A stretch of 64,000 nt of DNA from Hoylesella loescheii (GTDB lineage Bacteria; Bacteroidota; Bacteroidia; Bacteroidales; Bacteroidaceae), in NCBI GenBank assembly GCA_021531755.1, contig JADYUK010000006.1:97216-161215 (forward strand), read 5' to 3'. Below, piece after piece: positions 46,765-55,105 of the stretch. The notes beneath the pieces are model-generated. The model saw only the letters and a list, made by a program, of their open reading frames with translations. It was not told where the DNA came from and ran no database searches. Both the position numbers and the translations under genes were made by a program. How positions within the stretch are numbered: the first letter of the stretch is position 1; every line of letters starts with the position of its first letter.

Positions 46765-47363
46765 AATCGAGCATTTTTCTTCTTATACCCTTTCTGATTG
46801 GCATAATCATCGGGAATTCGCATATATTGCCTGATAGCATCAAAGACATAGAACTGTCATCATACGCTCTCGCTTTCCTTATGTTCTTTGTCGGAATGGG
46901 TATAGGGCGTGATACCAGCATCTTCTCTAAGTTTATGAGTCTCGACCGTAGAATGTTACTATTACCTTTATGTACTATATGCGGATCATTATGTGGTAGT
47001 TATTTGGCGAGCCTGTTTATGATACATACTCCGATAAACAATGCAATGGCTGTAGCCTCTGGTATGGGATACTATTCTCTATCAAGTATAATCATTACAC
47101 AATACATTAACCCAGAATGGGGAACGATTGCGTTACTGTCAAATATTATTCGAGAAACAGCAGCTCTTCTACTTGCTCCTGCCATGTATAAATTATTTGG
47201 GCCCCTACCCATAATATCGGTCGGAGGTGCTACAACAATGGACACAACATTTCCAATTATAATAAACATAGCAGGTGAAAAATATTCGATTGTTAGTATT
47301 TACCATGGTTTCGTCACCGACCTTTCCGTCCCATTTCTAGTCTCATTTTTCTGCCTAATATGA
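46761..47363 (+). CDS. LysO-type exporter, C-terminal part
   Basis: 200 residues with about six membrane segments. 'LAFLMFFVGMGIGRD', 'VASGMGYYSLSSIIIT' and 'SVGGATTMDTTFPII' match the conserved part of LysO. It likely exports lysine or a related cation across the inner membrane together with the upstream chain. Start/stop overlap with that gene is 4 bases. Confidence 0.85.
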   Translation: MKSSIFLLIPFLIGIIIGNSHILPDSIKDIELSSYALAFLMFFVGMGIGRDTSIFSKFMSLDRRMLLLPLCTICGSLCGSYLASLFMIHTPINNAMAVASGMGYYSLSSIIITQYINPEWGTIALLSNIIRETAALLLAPAMYKLFGPLPIISVGGATTMDTTFPIIINIAGEKYSIVSIYHGFVTDLSVPFLVSFFCLI

Positions 47364-47552
47364 TTATAAATTTATGACACTGGCAATCAAGTCAATAGGA
47401 TTCATCTGGATAATTTTCTAAAATCCCAAAATAATATTGATGACAAAAAGAATCATTTAATTCATTTCAGTAGATAAAATTGCATATATAGTCATAATTC
47501 TCAGATGTCACCGCTACTTTTATTAATATAGGTTAAATGTAATAATTGAAAT

Positions 47553-47583
47553 TTTGGTAATCGGGGAAAAAAGTCTAACTTTG
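47553..47583 (+). promoter_or_regulatory. Promoter of the tRNA-Arg gene
   Basis: TTTG (47553-47556), 19-base spacer, TAACTTTG (47576-47583). It lies about 57 bases before the tRNA. Confidence 0.75.
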
Positions 47584-47639
47584 CATTCGCTTTTAAAATT
47601 AAGCTGAGAATAAAAGAATTATTCAATAATAGAGATGAT

Positions 47640-47713
47640 GGTCCGGTAGCTCAGCTGGATAGAGCAACAGCCTTCTAAGCTGTGGGTCTCGGGTTCGAAT
47701 CCCGACCGGATCA
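47640..47713 (+). tRNA. tRNA-Arg (anticodon TCT)
   Basis: 74 bases. The acceptor stem ggtccgg/ccggatc pairs with one G-U. The D-arm, the anticodon stem acagc/gctgt with loop cttctaa (anticodon TCT) and the T-arm 'cgggttcgaatcccg' are all in place. CCA is not encoded. It reads AGA/AGG arginine codons. Confidence 0.96.
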
Positions 47714-47721
47714 CAGATAAT

Positions 47722-47758
47722 AAAAAGCAAACATCTTACAAGGGATGTTTGCTTTTTT
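47722..47758 (+). terminator. Terminator of tRNA-Arg
   Basis: aaaaagcaaacatc (47722-47735) / gatgtttgctttttt (47744-47758), followed by T, directly after the tRNA. Confidence 0.85.
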
Positions 47759-47998
47759 TGATAAAATATGACTCCGATTTTTTCAACATTATTTCGATAA
47801 AATAGACGCTTGTGGTCTGGGTTTACTCAGAAATTCTCCTCAATTGAAATCATAACCTAGATGAGAATTCAAAATTGAAGTATTCTGAAGTGGTATAACT
47901 GCTTTTTATGCATGTCAATTGAATGGTATGAGAATCGTCACAGTACCTATTTAACATAATCGGCATTCTTGGCGATTATGCTTTACTCATATTATGCT

Positions 47999-49042
47999 TT
48001 ACTTATATACTCGTAGTGCTCCGAGCAACTCATTATTCTCTTCACGTGTACCTATGGTTATGCGTAGACAATCATTGCATAGACTGACTTTATGGCGATC
48101 GCGTATTATGATGCCTTTATCAATTAGGTAGTTATAGATAGATTGAGCGTCTGTGACACGTGCAAGGAAAAAATTCGATGATGTAGGATAAACTTTTTTG
48201 CAGATTGGAAGGAGAACAAAGGCATCTATGACACGACTACGCTCTTCAAGAATCATTGTTACCCAATGTTGGACTGACTGTGATTCTGATAAAATATCGT
48301 ACGCCTTTTCTTGTGTAAGCATATTTATATTATAAGGATATTTTACCTTATTAAATATCTCAACTATTTCTGGTGAAGCGAATGCCATACCAAGTCTTAT
48401 TGCCGCACTTCCCCATGCCTTGCTCATTGTGTTCAGGACAATAATATTAGAATACTTATCTAGATCCTTACGGAATGTAGGCTGAAGTGAGAAATCCGAA
48501 TATGCTTCGTCAATTACAACAATTCCATCGAAATTATTGATTACCAACTCTATATCCGAGCGGCTTATATCATTACCTGAGGGATTATTTGGCGTACATA
48601 TCCATATCACCTTTGTTCTGGTATCACATGCAGCAAGGAGTTTCTCCGGATCAAGCTGGAAATTGTCGTCAAGTAGAACCGGACGATATTCCACATCATT
48701 AATATCTGCACAAACCTTATACATGCCGTATGTGGGTTCTATGGCCACTACATTATCTCTTCCAGGATTGCAGAAGCATCTATAAACCAAGTCAATTGCC
48801 TCATCAGAGCCATTTCCAAGAAAAACACACTCTGACTTTACACCCTTAATCTTTGACAATAGTGCTTTCAGTTTGTGTTGAAGAGGATCTGGATATCTAT
48901 TATATGGAGTGTTATAAGGGTTTTCATTGGCGTCAAGAAACACCTTGGCATTCTGCCCACTAAATTCATTTCTGGCACAGCTGTATGGACTCAGCTTCCA
49001 TATATTATTTCTTACTAAATCTTTTAATTGTCTCATTCGCAA
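47999..49042 (-). CDS. hisC: Histidinol-phosphate aminotransferase
   Basis: 347 residues, fold-type I PLP enzyme. '[16 protein letters not shown]' (75-90), 'PNNPSGN' (151-157) and '[10 protein letters not shown]' with Asp178 are conserved. '[15 protein letters not shown]' holds the PLP lysine Lys208. It makes histidinol phosphate from imidazole-acetol phosphate in histidine synthesis. It is last in the visible hisG-hisD-hisC run, 4 bases after hisD. No hisB follows, unlike many Bacteroidales his operons. Confidence 0.95.
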   Translation of the reverse strand: MRMRQLKDLVRNNIWKLSPYSCARNEFSGQNAKVFLDANENPYNTPYNRYPDPLQHKLKALLSKIKGVKSECVFLGNGSDEAIDLVYRCFCNPGRDNVVAIEPTYGMYKVCADINDVEYRPVLLDDNFQLDPEKLLAACDTRTKVIWICTPNNPSGNDISRSDIELVINNFDGIVVIDEAYSDFSLQPTFRKDLDKYSNIIVLNTMSKAWGSAAIRLGMAFASPEIVEIFNKVKYPYNINMLTQEKAYDILSESQSVQHWVTMILEERSRVIDAFVLLPICKKVYPTSSNFFLARVTDAQSIYNYLIDKGIIIRDRHKVSLCNDCLRITIGTREENNELLGALRVYK

Positions 49043-49046
49043 TCAA

Positions 49047-50363
49047 TTATTCAGATAAATTATCTTTCTTTAGGGCGTCAATTCTGACAGACATAGCATT
49101 CTTGTGAGCGTCTAACTGTTCGTTTTCCGCCATTATCTCCACTGCTCTGCCTATAGAGTTTATGCCCTCTTCAGATATATGCTGGAAAGTTATCTTTCTG
49201 CAGAAACTATCGAGGTTCACTCCACTATACGAGCATGCATATCCATGTGTTGGTAAGGTATGGTTTGTACCGCTTGCATAATCTCCTGCACTTTCACACG
49301 CATACGGTCCAAGGAATACGCTTCCAGCATTTACAACACGTTCTGCAAGTTGTTCATAATCCAACGTGTTAATTATTAGATGTTCGGGCGCATAAACATT
49401 GCTCAACTTTATGGCCTCATCTGTATCATGAACAATTATTATCTTCGAGTTTTCAAGGGTCTTTGCCGCGATGTCTCTACGTGGCAAGATTTTGAGCTGA
49501 AGTTCTATCTCATCTGTCACTTCTTTAGATTTCTCCTCTGATGTTACGATAAGAATAACTTGTGAATCTATCCCATGTTCAGCCTGAGAAAGAAGGTCAG
49601 CAGCTACGAATGAAGGATTGCTGCTTTCGTCTGCTATCACACAGACTTCAGAGGGGCCAGCAGGCATATCAATAGCGACATCGTGTAGCGAGACATGCTG
49701 TTTTGCGGCCATAACGTATTGATTGCCAGGACCAAAAACCTTAAACACCTTTGGCACAGTCTCTGTTCCGTATGCCATGGCACCGATAGCTTGTATTCCT
49801 CCTGCCTTGATTATTCTGGAGACTCCGGCCACCTTTGCAGCGACCAGTATGGCAGGGTTTACCCTACCCTCTTTATCTGGCGGAGTACACAACACAATCT
49901 CTTCGCATCCAGCAATTTTAGCAGGCGTAGCAAGCATCAGGACTGTTGAAAATAGAGGAGCCGTCCCTCCAGGTATATATAGCCCGACTCTTTGAATCGG
50001 AACGGATTTTTGCCAGCAGGTTACTCCCTCTGCGGTCTGGACCTTTTGCCTTTTAAACTTTTGTGATTCATGGAATATTCTTATATTGTCATGAGCGAGC
50101 AGGATAGCATCTCTAAGACTTCTGTCAATATTTTCCCACGCTTCGTTTATTTCATCGTCTGATATTGTTAACGTCGAGAGTCTTACATGATCAAAGCGTT
50201 CCTCATAATCGAAGATTGCTCTGTCACCTCGTTTCTTAATATCGTCGAGAACACCTGTAACAATTGTATTGAGTTCTCTTACATTGAGATGTGGGCGCTC
50301 ACAAATAGAGGGATAATCTTTTTCTGTAGGATATTTTATGATGTTCATAGGAGTAACTAACAA
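49047..50363 (-). CDS. hisD: Histidinol dehydrogenase
   Basis: 438 residues (or 433 from ATG 50348). 'PGGTAPLFSTVLMLATPAKIAG', 'KVFGPGNQYVMAAK', 'MPAGPSEV' and 'LLSQAEHGIDSQVIL' (zinc and catalytic residues) are in order. 'HTLPTHGYACSYSGVNLDSF' is the C-terminal signature. It oxidises histidinol to histidine with two NAD+. It lies in the his operon, 131 bases after hisG. Confidence 0.96.
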   Translation of the reverse strand: MLVTPMNIIKYPTEKDYPSICERPHLNVRELNTIVTGVLDDIKKRGDRAIFDYEERFDHVRLSTLTISDDEINEAWENIDRSLRDAILLAHDNIRIFHESQKFKRQKVQTAEGVTCWQKSVPIQRVGLYIPGGTAPLFSTVLMLATPAKIAGCEEIVLCTPPDKEGRVNPAILVAAKVAGVSRIIKAGGIQAIGAMAYGTETVPKVFKVFGPGNQYVMAAKQHVSLHDVAIDMPAGPSEVCVIADESSNPSFVAADLLSQAEHGIDSQVILIVTSEEKSKEVTDEIELQLKILPRRDIAAKTLENSKIIIVHDTDEAIKLSNVYAPEHLIINTLDYEQLAERVVNAGSVFLGPYACESAGDYASGTNHTLPTHGYACSYSGVNLDSFCRKITFQHISEEGINSIGRAVEIMAENEQLDAHKNAMSVRIDALKKDNLSE

Positions 50364-50494
50364 TTTATTGATTAAGCTTCATTTAGGCCTACTGTTCTTC
50401 ATTATGTTGTTGATATGGGGACGGATATCTGGACAGACCATATGATTGAGAAATTACCGCTCTCTCCCCTACCCTTTTTTCTTGCAAGAGAATC

Positions 50495-51346
50495 TCACAT
50501 TATCATTTTTTCTATCGGCAACACAAGAATACCTTCTGCACCAGCCTCTTTCAAATGTCCGACTATCTCCCAGAAGTGTTTCTGGTCCAGCACAGTATGA
50601 ATAGATGTCCATCCCTCTGTTGCCAACGGCATAATCGTAGGTGACTTAATTCCCGGAAGAATCTTGACAATGTCAGATACTTTGTCAGACGGAGCGTTCA
50701 TAAGCACATATTTCTTATCGTCTGCTATGAGGACAGATTTAATTCTGAAGAGGAAATCCTCAAGAATTTTCTCCTTCTCATTGTCGAGTTTCTTATTGCC
50801 AATTAGCAGAGCCTCGCTTTTCATTACCACCTCAACTTCCTTCAGCTTATTGCTTATGAGAGTTGATCCTGAGCTTACAATATCGAATATTCCATCCGAT
50901 AGCCCTATGCCTGGTGCTATCTCTACAGATCCCTGTATAGTATGTATATCAATGTTCAGATTCTTCTCTTTTGCGAACTTTCTGAGTATATTAGGGTAAG
51001 ATGTTGCAATTTTTTTTCCATTGAACCATTCCAACCCGTCATACTCTACGCTTTCAGGTATGGCGAGTGATATACGACATTTAGAGAAGTTGAGCCTTCT
51101 GACGATTACAGCATCCTCACATCTTTCTACGAATTCATTCTCTCCTACTATGCCGATATCAGCTACCCCGCTGGCCACACACTCGGGTATATCGTCGTCA
51201 CGCAGATACAAAACCTCAAGAGGGAAATTGCTTGACTGGACGAGGAGGGTACGGCGAGCTGTATTGATCTTAATTCCAGCCTCTTTAAGAAGCCCCATTG
51301 TATCCTCATAAAGTCGTCCTTTTGATTGAACAGCGATTCTTAACAT
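50495..51346 (-). CDS. hisG: ATP phosphoribosyltransferase, long form
   Basis: 283 residues: catalytic domain plus C-terminal regulatory ACT-like domain (from about residue 210, 'KYVLMNAPSDKVSDIVKILPGIKSP'). 'RIAVQSKGRLYEDTMGLLKEAG' starts the protein and 'GIVGENEF' is conserved. It performs the first, histidine-feedback-inhibited step of histidine synthesis. A good promoter lies at 51505-51536, giving a leader of about 150 bases without a visible His-rich leader peptide. Confidence 0.95.
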   Translation of the reverse strand: MLRIAVQSKGRLYEDTMGLLKEAGIKINTARRTLLVQSSNFPLEVLYLRDDDIPECVASGVADIGIVGENEFVERCEDAVIVRRLNFSKCRISLAIPESVEYDGLEWFNGKKIATSYPNILRKFAKEKNLNIDIHTIQGSVEIAPGIGLSDGIFDIVSSGSTLISNKLKEVEVVMKSEALLIGNKKLDNEKEKILEDFLFRIKSVLIADDKKYVLMNAPSDKVSDIVKILPGIKSPTIMPLATEGWTSIHTVLDQKHFWEIVGHLKEAGAEGILVLPIEKMIM

Positions 51347-51504
51347 TTCTTTTTACCTTGAATTATACACTCAAATTTATGCATCACAATCTTATTATCA
51401 GAATTTTCCAGGAATCTTCCTCAATAGTGACTCTACAAGATATCCAGTAATACCGATTGTGACTATCTTATCACTTATTTACAATAAAAACTTAAAATAT
51501 GTCG

Positions 51505-51536
51505 CAAAAGTAATATAAAATTTTGATATATCCAAA
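51505..51536 (-). promoter_or_regulatory. Promoter of the his operon
   Basis: On the minus strand: TTTG (51536-51533), 20-base spacer, TACTTTTG (51512-51505). It overlaps the divergent promoter of the lytic transglycosylase. Confidence 0.75.
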
Positions 51537-51552
51537 GAAATATATACTTTTG
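51522..51552 (+). promoter_or_regulatory. Promoter of the lytic transglycosylase gene
   Basis: TTTG (51522-51525), 19-base spacer, TACTTTTG (51545-51552); predicted start near 51559, about 11 bases before the ATG. Confidence 0.7.
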
Positions 51553-51569
51553 TGTTACATATATAAAAA

Positions 51570-52772
51570 ATGGGAAAGCAATTAGTTAATATTTTTGCCG
51601 TTATTCTCCTCATTTCATGTGGTCATAAGAACGAAGAGAAGATATATACTCCATGGGGTACGCCCCTTACCACAGAGAATGACTTGACAACCGATACTAC
51701 ATCTCAACACATAACCCTTGACGATATCATATCGCAAGGAGAGATGATTATGCTAACAAAGAGTGGACCTGATACTTACTATGACTATAAGGGACATGGT
51801 ATGGGTGTTCATTATCTACTTTGCGAGCGCTTCTCTGAGGAAATAGGTGTAAAACTGCGGGTGGAAGTGTGTAAAGACAGTACGGAAATGATTGCCAAAC
51901 TATTACGCGGCGAAGGAGATATTATAGCATGTAAGATGTCAGAAGAGAAAGGCGCAGCTCAGTGTGGGCCAGGATGGCTCGTGTCCAAAGAGAACACGAC
52001 GCTTCTCGCAGCTATCAGCCGCTGGTATAAAGAGGGAATGCTGAAGGAGACAGCGAACCTTGAGAAGTCTCTCCTTGCTACGGGGGGAGTTACCAGACAT
52101 GTCTATGCCCCTATGATTAACCGCCAGAAGGGGCTTATATCCAGATGGGACCATCTTTTCCAGAAGCATGCTCCAACAGCCCGTCTTGACTGGCGTCTTC
52201 TTGCTGCCCAATGCTATCAGGAATCATGTTTTGACCCTCGCGCTCATTCTTGGGCAGGTGCCTGTGGTCTGATGCAGATAATGCCGTCAACGGCAAAGAT
52301 GCTCGGTTTGGCACAAGAAGATATCTATTCGCCTGAGCCAAACATCGCAGCTGCATCACGCTATATGTGCCAGCTCATGTCTGATTTCCGTGATATACCC
52401 AACCAGCAAGACCGTATATGCTTCGCATTGGCTTCATATAACGGAGGGAAGAACCACATTCGTGATGCTATGGCTTTAGCAGAAAAGTACGGACGCAATC
52501 CTCATTCATGGAATGATGTTCAGGAATTTGTGCTTAAACTGACTAAAGCTGAGTATTATACGGACAATGTCGTCAAATACGGCTATATGCGTGGTACAGA
52601 GACTACAGACTATGTAAACCGTATCATTCGCCGTTGGAGAGAATATGGTGGACGCCCAGGAAGGATGGTATCGTCATCTGCAAGCCCATACAACGGACCT
52701 TCCACACAACCTTCAATTTCAGTAGATGTTGCTCCACGGCCTGCGAAAAGGAAGAATAGATACAAACTATAG
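51570..52772 (+). CDS. MltF-like lytic murein transglycosylase lipoprotein
   Basis: 400 residues. Lipoprotein signal 'LVNIFAVILLISC' with the lipid Cys at 17. Residues about 50-160 resemble a solute-binding (SBP_bac_3) domain in shortened form. The SLT domain follows: 'LAAQCYQESCFDPRAHSWAGACGLMQIMPS' in order, with catalytic Glu218, then 'ASYNGGKNHI'. It cleaves peptidoglycan to 1,6-anhydro products at the outer-membrane inner face. The C-terminal tail is Ser/Pro/Lys-rich. Confidence 0.92.
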   Translation: MGKQLVNIFAVILLISCGHKNEEKIYTPWGTPLTTENDLTTDTTSQHITLDDIISQGEMIMLTKSGPDTYYDYKGHGMGVHYLLCERFSEEIGVKLRVEVCKDSTEMIAKLLRGEGDIIACKMSEEKGAAQCGPGWLVSKENTTLLAAISRWYKEGMLKETANLEKSLLATGGVTRHVYAPMINRQKGLISRWDHLFQKHAPTARLDWRLLAAQCYQESCFDPRAHSWAGACGLMQIMPSTAKMLGLAQEDIYSPEPNIAAASRYMCQLMSDFRDIPNQQDRICFALASYNGGKNHIRDAMALAEKYGRNPHSWNDVQEFVLKLTKAEYYTDNVVKYGYMRGTETTDYVNRIIRRWREYGGRPGRMVSSSASPYNGPSTQPSISVDVAPRPAKRKNRYKL

Positions 52773-52813
52773 ATTGTATATTCCACCTAATAAGCAAAGT
52801 ATATGGTAGAGCC

Positions 52814-53167
52814 TTAAAATCTTCGCACATGCGCGCATGTTAATGCATTATATGTGATAACCGACCATTGCCCCCCTGTCATGAGCTTCCTAATGACCCA
52901 TCTGAAAAGGCACAAAAGGAACCTCATGGTTTTTTGGAGGTTATATGCGGCAGCAGCGAGCATGACATTTATAGAGTCTCCGAAAAGACCCTTGTAAAAG
53001 TTCCGTCCCAGACAATGGTCGCTCTTGCAGTGCCCGATAACCGATTCTATTCCCGCCCGCTTCCTGAATAGCTCGTGCTTCCTGGCCTTCATGTAGGCAG
53101 AGTCTGATGCTTTCGGAACGTTAGGAATCATAATCTTCGTGTCTCCTGACATTTTCTGCCCCAGCAC
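52814..53167 (-). pseudogene. C-terminal fragment of an IS5-like DDE transposase
   Basis: 117 residues. 'RKRAGIESVIGHCKSDHCLGRNFYKG' (in pieces around residue 35-60), with the catalytic Glu, and 'INVMLAAAAYNLQK' match the end of IS5/IS4-group transposases. The first two-thirds are missing: the fragment begins inside the 22-bp repeat block. It is a remnant and not expected to be active. Confidence 0.82.
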
Positions 53168-53293
53168 CTATGGGGCGGCCATTCAATACTTATGAGCCCG
53201 CCATACAGTACCTATGGGGCGGTCATTCAGTACCTTTGAGACAGCCATGCAGTACCTTTGAGACAGCCTTTCAGCACCTCTTGCATAGCATGG
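53162..53293. repeat. Six tandem 22-bp repeats
   Basis: Degenerate 22-base units beginning 'cagtacct' / 'cagcacct' at 53162, 53184, 53206, 53228, 53250 and 53272. They abut the transposase fragment. Confidence 0.85.
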
Positions 53294-53306
53294 CAACACA
53301 CATCTC

Positions 53307-53361
53307 CTCCTTGACACCTCCTTGACACCCCCTTGACACCTCCTTGACACCTCCTTGACAC
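53307..53361. repeat. Five tandem 11-bp repeats
   Basis: Unit ctccttgacac, five copies with one changed base in the third. 'cttgacacc' recurs near 53410. Confidence 0.88.
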
Positions 53362-53580
53362 CTCATACCCGTCCTAACCCACACGTTCCCAGATATTTGC
53401 ATCAGAGCTTGACACCTTGACACCTAAAACACAAAAAAACATGAGTGGAAAACACGCCTCATGTCCATATATATTTTTTATGGGGGGGATGAATGTAATA
53501 TGTTAGCCAAAGGGGGCTTATAATTGAAATATGCCAAAAACAGGAAGTCGGTTGTTATTCATACCAGCCTGATATAACAG

Positions 53581-53778
53581 TTAAGCCAACTCTTTGCCAA
53601 TAGCTTCGTTTGGGCTAAAACCTCTTTGTTCTATCCAAGGATTCTCCTTCAAGAGATTCAGAAGTGCATCGTGTTCGTCATTGCCGTATGCATGTCCAAG
53701 CAACTGACAATTCTCGATATCCTCTCCATCTGGCACTTGCATGAAGCCTTCGGTTGTGTAGAATATGTATTCAGTCAT
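53581..53778 (-). CDS. Small conserved-looking protein
   Basis: 65 residues. 'YIFYTTEGFMQVPDGEDIENCQLLG' and 'ALLNLLKENPWIEQ' look like a small Bacteroidales protein I have met as an uncharacterised family. No membrane or signal sequence. A decayed gene lies upstream on the same strand. Confidence 0.6.
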   Translation of the reverse strand: MTEYIFYTTEGFMQVPDGEDIENCQLLGHAYGNDEHDALLNLLKENPWIEQRGFSPNEAIGKELA

Positions 53779-53849
53779 TATCTTTCAGTATTTGTCAGTT
53801 ATGATATTATTCCCATGATGCGCAGTATCTGTTCGATTGGGTGTCCGCT

Positions 53850-54115
53850 TCATGGGACAGATGCGCTGTTTTCCCAGAATATATAATGTTGGAGAGAGTA
53901 TATCTTATGACCGTCCAGAAGTTCACCGTTTACGAAACTCCGGAAAAGTTCAAGATGCCCACGGTATTTGCTGTCTGATGGCAACTCGCTAAGTAGCTCT
54001 CCTACCAGCCTTCCTCTATAATACGCATCCTGCGATCCGCCTTCGCCACTTTTTTATTGCTGTGTGACTTTCCACGAAAACGCTGTGTCAGTTTCAGACC
54101 TTTTACCTCACGGAC
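53850..54115 (-). pseudogene. Coding remnant split by a run of six A
   Basis: Two overlapping minus frames look protein-like: 'REVKGLKLTQRFRGKSHSNKK' (one frame), then 'SGEGGSQDAYYRGRLVGELL' and 'YRGHLELFRSFVNGELLDGHK' (the frame shifted by -1). They join exactly at AAAAAA near 54051-54056. No start codon is visible downstream of the palindrome. Family not recognised. Either a frameshifted relic or a programmed -1 slip. Confidence 0.45.
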
Positions 54116-54204
54116 GCTACTCGATAAGGAGAAAATTCTTCAAATAAGCCGCGAAACGAAAGGAAGCGAGGCTTATGTGAAGAATTTTCTCCTTATCGAG
54201 TAGC
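54116..54204. repeat. 35-bp palindrome
   Basis: Arms 54116-54150 and 54170-54204 pair in 34 of 35 positions (gctactcgataaggagaaaa...), with a 19-base loop. Much longer than a terminator; it lies between a coding remnant and the 133-bp element. Confidence 0.9.
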
Positions 54205-54227
54205 TTTAATACTTGACTATATACCGG

Positions 54228-54360
54228 CTGTCCGGTAAAATGACTATCTTTGCTCATGGTTATATTTTATTTTCTCAAAAACAAAGATAACCAAAAGGGT
54301 TGATACCTCGTGAGAAGTGTCAGCCCTAATTTATTTTCTTTGCAAAAGTTTTACCGGACA
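54228..54360. mobile_element. 133-bp element with 13-bp perfect terminal inverted repeats
   Basis: ctgtccggtaaaa at 54228-54240 and its exact complement at 54348-54360. There is no gene inside, so it resembles a MITE or the joined ends of a deleted IS. A clear target duplication is not seen. A related end occurs at 38746-38766. Confidence 0.65.
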
Positions 54361-54384
54361 GTAATAATGCCAAACAATGCCTGC

Positions 54385-54900
54385 TCATTGGATGTCATGG
54401 TGGTATTCATTTCTTGTCTTTGCCATAGCTTCTGTTGCCATGTCATGTGTTTCGATGAGCAACGGACTCTTATGGTACTGTACGATTTTGACACTAACAG
54501 AATTATGCCGTGTTTTCGCCTCGATACACCGACTAATGAGGTCTGGATTGGCAGACTTCGCTGTAGGTGTCTTGTCAAAGTTCTGGATGTAGGCTGCGTT
54601 GGTTAGGAAAAGAATGTCCGAACCGTCAGGCAGCTCGTTCATTACTTTAACCATAAGCGTTAGCATCATACGGAACTCCGTGGTATGCAAATCACTGATG
54701 ACATCGCGACTGAAGATGCTACCGTCGTGTTGACTCTTAGTCTTCTTCTGTCGCGACTCGGCAGAGTTCAAATCTCTTTGACTCTGCTCTCGCTGCTCCA
54801 TCAGTTCTATCACAACGGCAGCACCACCAGCACGTTCTTTATGACCGTAGTCACATGACCCGCCTATCCATACATAATATGTTGTCGAGTCCTGTACCAT
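54385..54900 (-). CDS. RNase H-like-fold protein lacking two catalytic Asp
   Basis: 171 residues from ATG 54900, chosen because this ATG overlaps the stop of the upstream small gene (TGATG). The order of motifs matches RNase HI: 'WIGGSC' (usual DGSC, Asp replaced by Gly13), 'TTEFRMML' with Glu75, 'LFLTNAAYIQNF' (usual TDS, Asp replaced by Asn101), 'QYHKSPLLIETHDMATEA' with His143 and Asp153 at the right spacing. It may bind nucleic acid without cutting it. It is coupled to a winged-helix-like gene. Confidence 0.6.
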   Translation of the reverse strand: MVQDSTTYYVWIGGSCDYGHKERAGGAAVVIELMEQREQSQRDLNSAESRQKKTKSQHDGSIFSRDVISDLHTTEFRMMLTLMVKVMNELPDGSDILFLTNAAYIQNFDKTPTAKSANPDLISRCIEAKTRHNSVSVKIVQYHKSPLLIETHDMATEAMAKTRNEYHHDIQ

Positions 54901-55079
54901 CACTCTGCAGGTGCCCATTTGCAACGAACAGGAGAGACGATTGCGCCCTCTGCCTTCAGCTGCTTCATAGCTGCATCCACCTCTTTGCGGTCGAGACCGC
55001 TGAGTTCTGCGATTTTACCTGCGTTAAGAGGCTGACCTGCCTCTTTCATTGTTGCTAATACTTTTTCTTTTGCGTCCAT
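54900..55079 (-). CDS. Small winged-helix-like regulator
   Basis: 59 residues. '[22 protein letters not shown]' , '[22 protein letters not shown]' and a basic end 'VRCKWAPAE' read as a compact winged helix-turn-helix. It lies 26 bases after the MBL-fold gene and its stop overlaps the RNase H-like start by one base. Probably DNA-binding; target unknown. Confidence 0.72.
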   Translation of the reverse strand: MDAKEKVLATMKEAGQPLNAGKIAELSGLDRKEVDAAMKQLKAEGAIVSPVRCKWAPAE

Positions 55080-55105
55080 TGTTTTGATGATTTAATGTAT
55101 TATTA

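Noticed and set aside
51347..51498. Histidine leader-peptide attenuator before hisG
   Set aside because: No run of His codons is present in the leader.
53162..53361. CRISPR array
   Set aside because: Repeats of 22 and 11 bp are contiguous, without spacers, and no cas gene is present.
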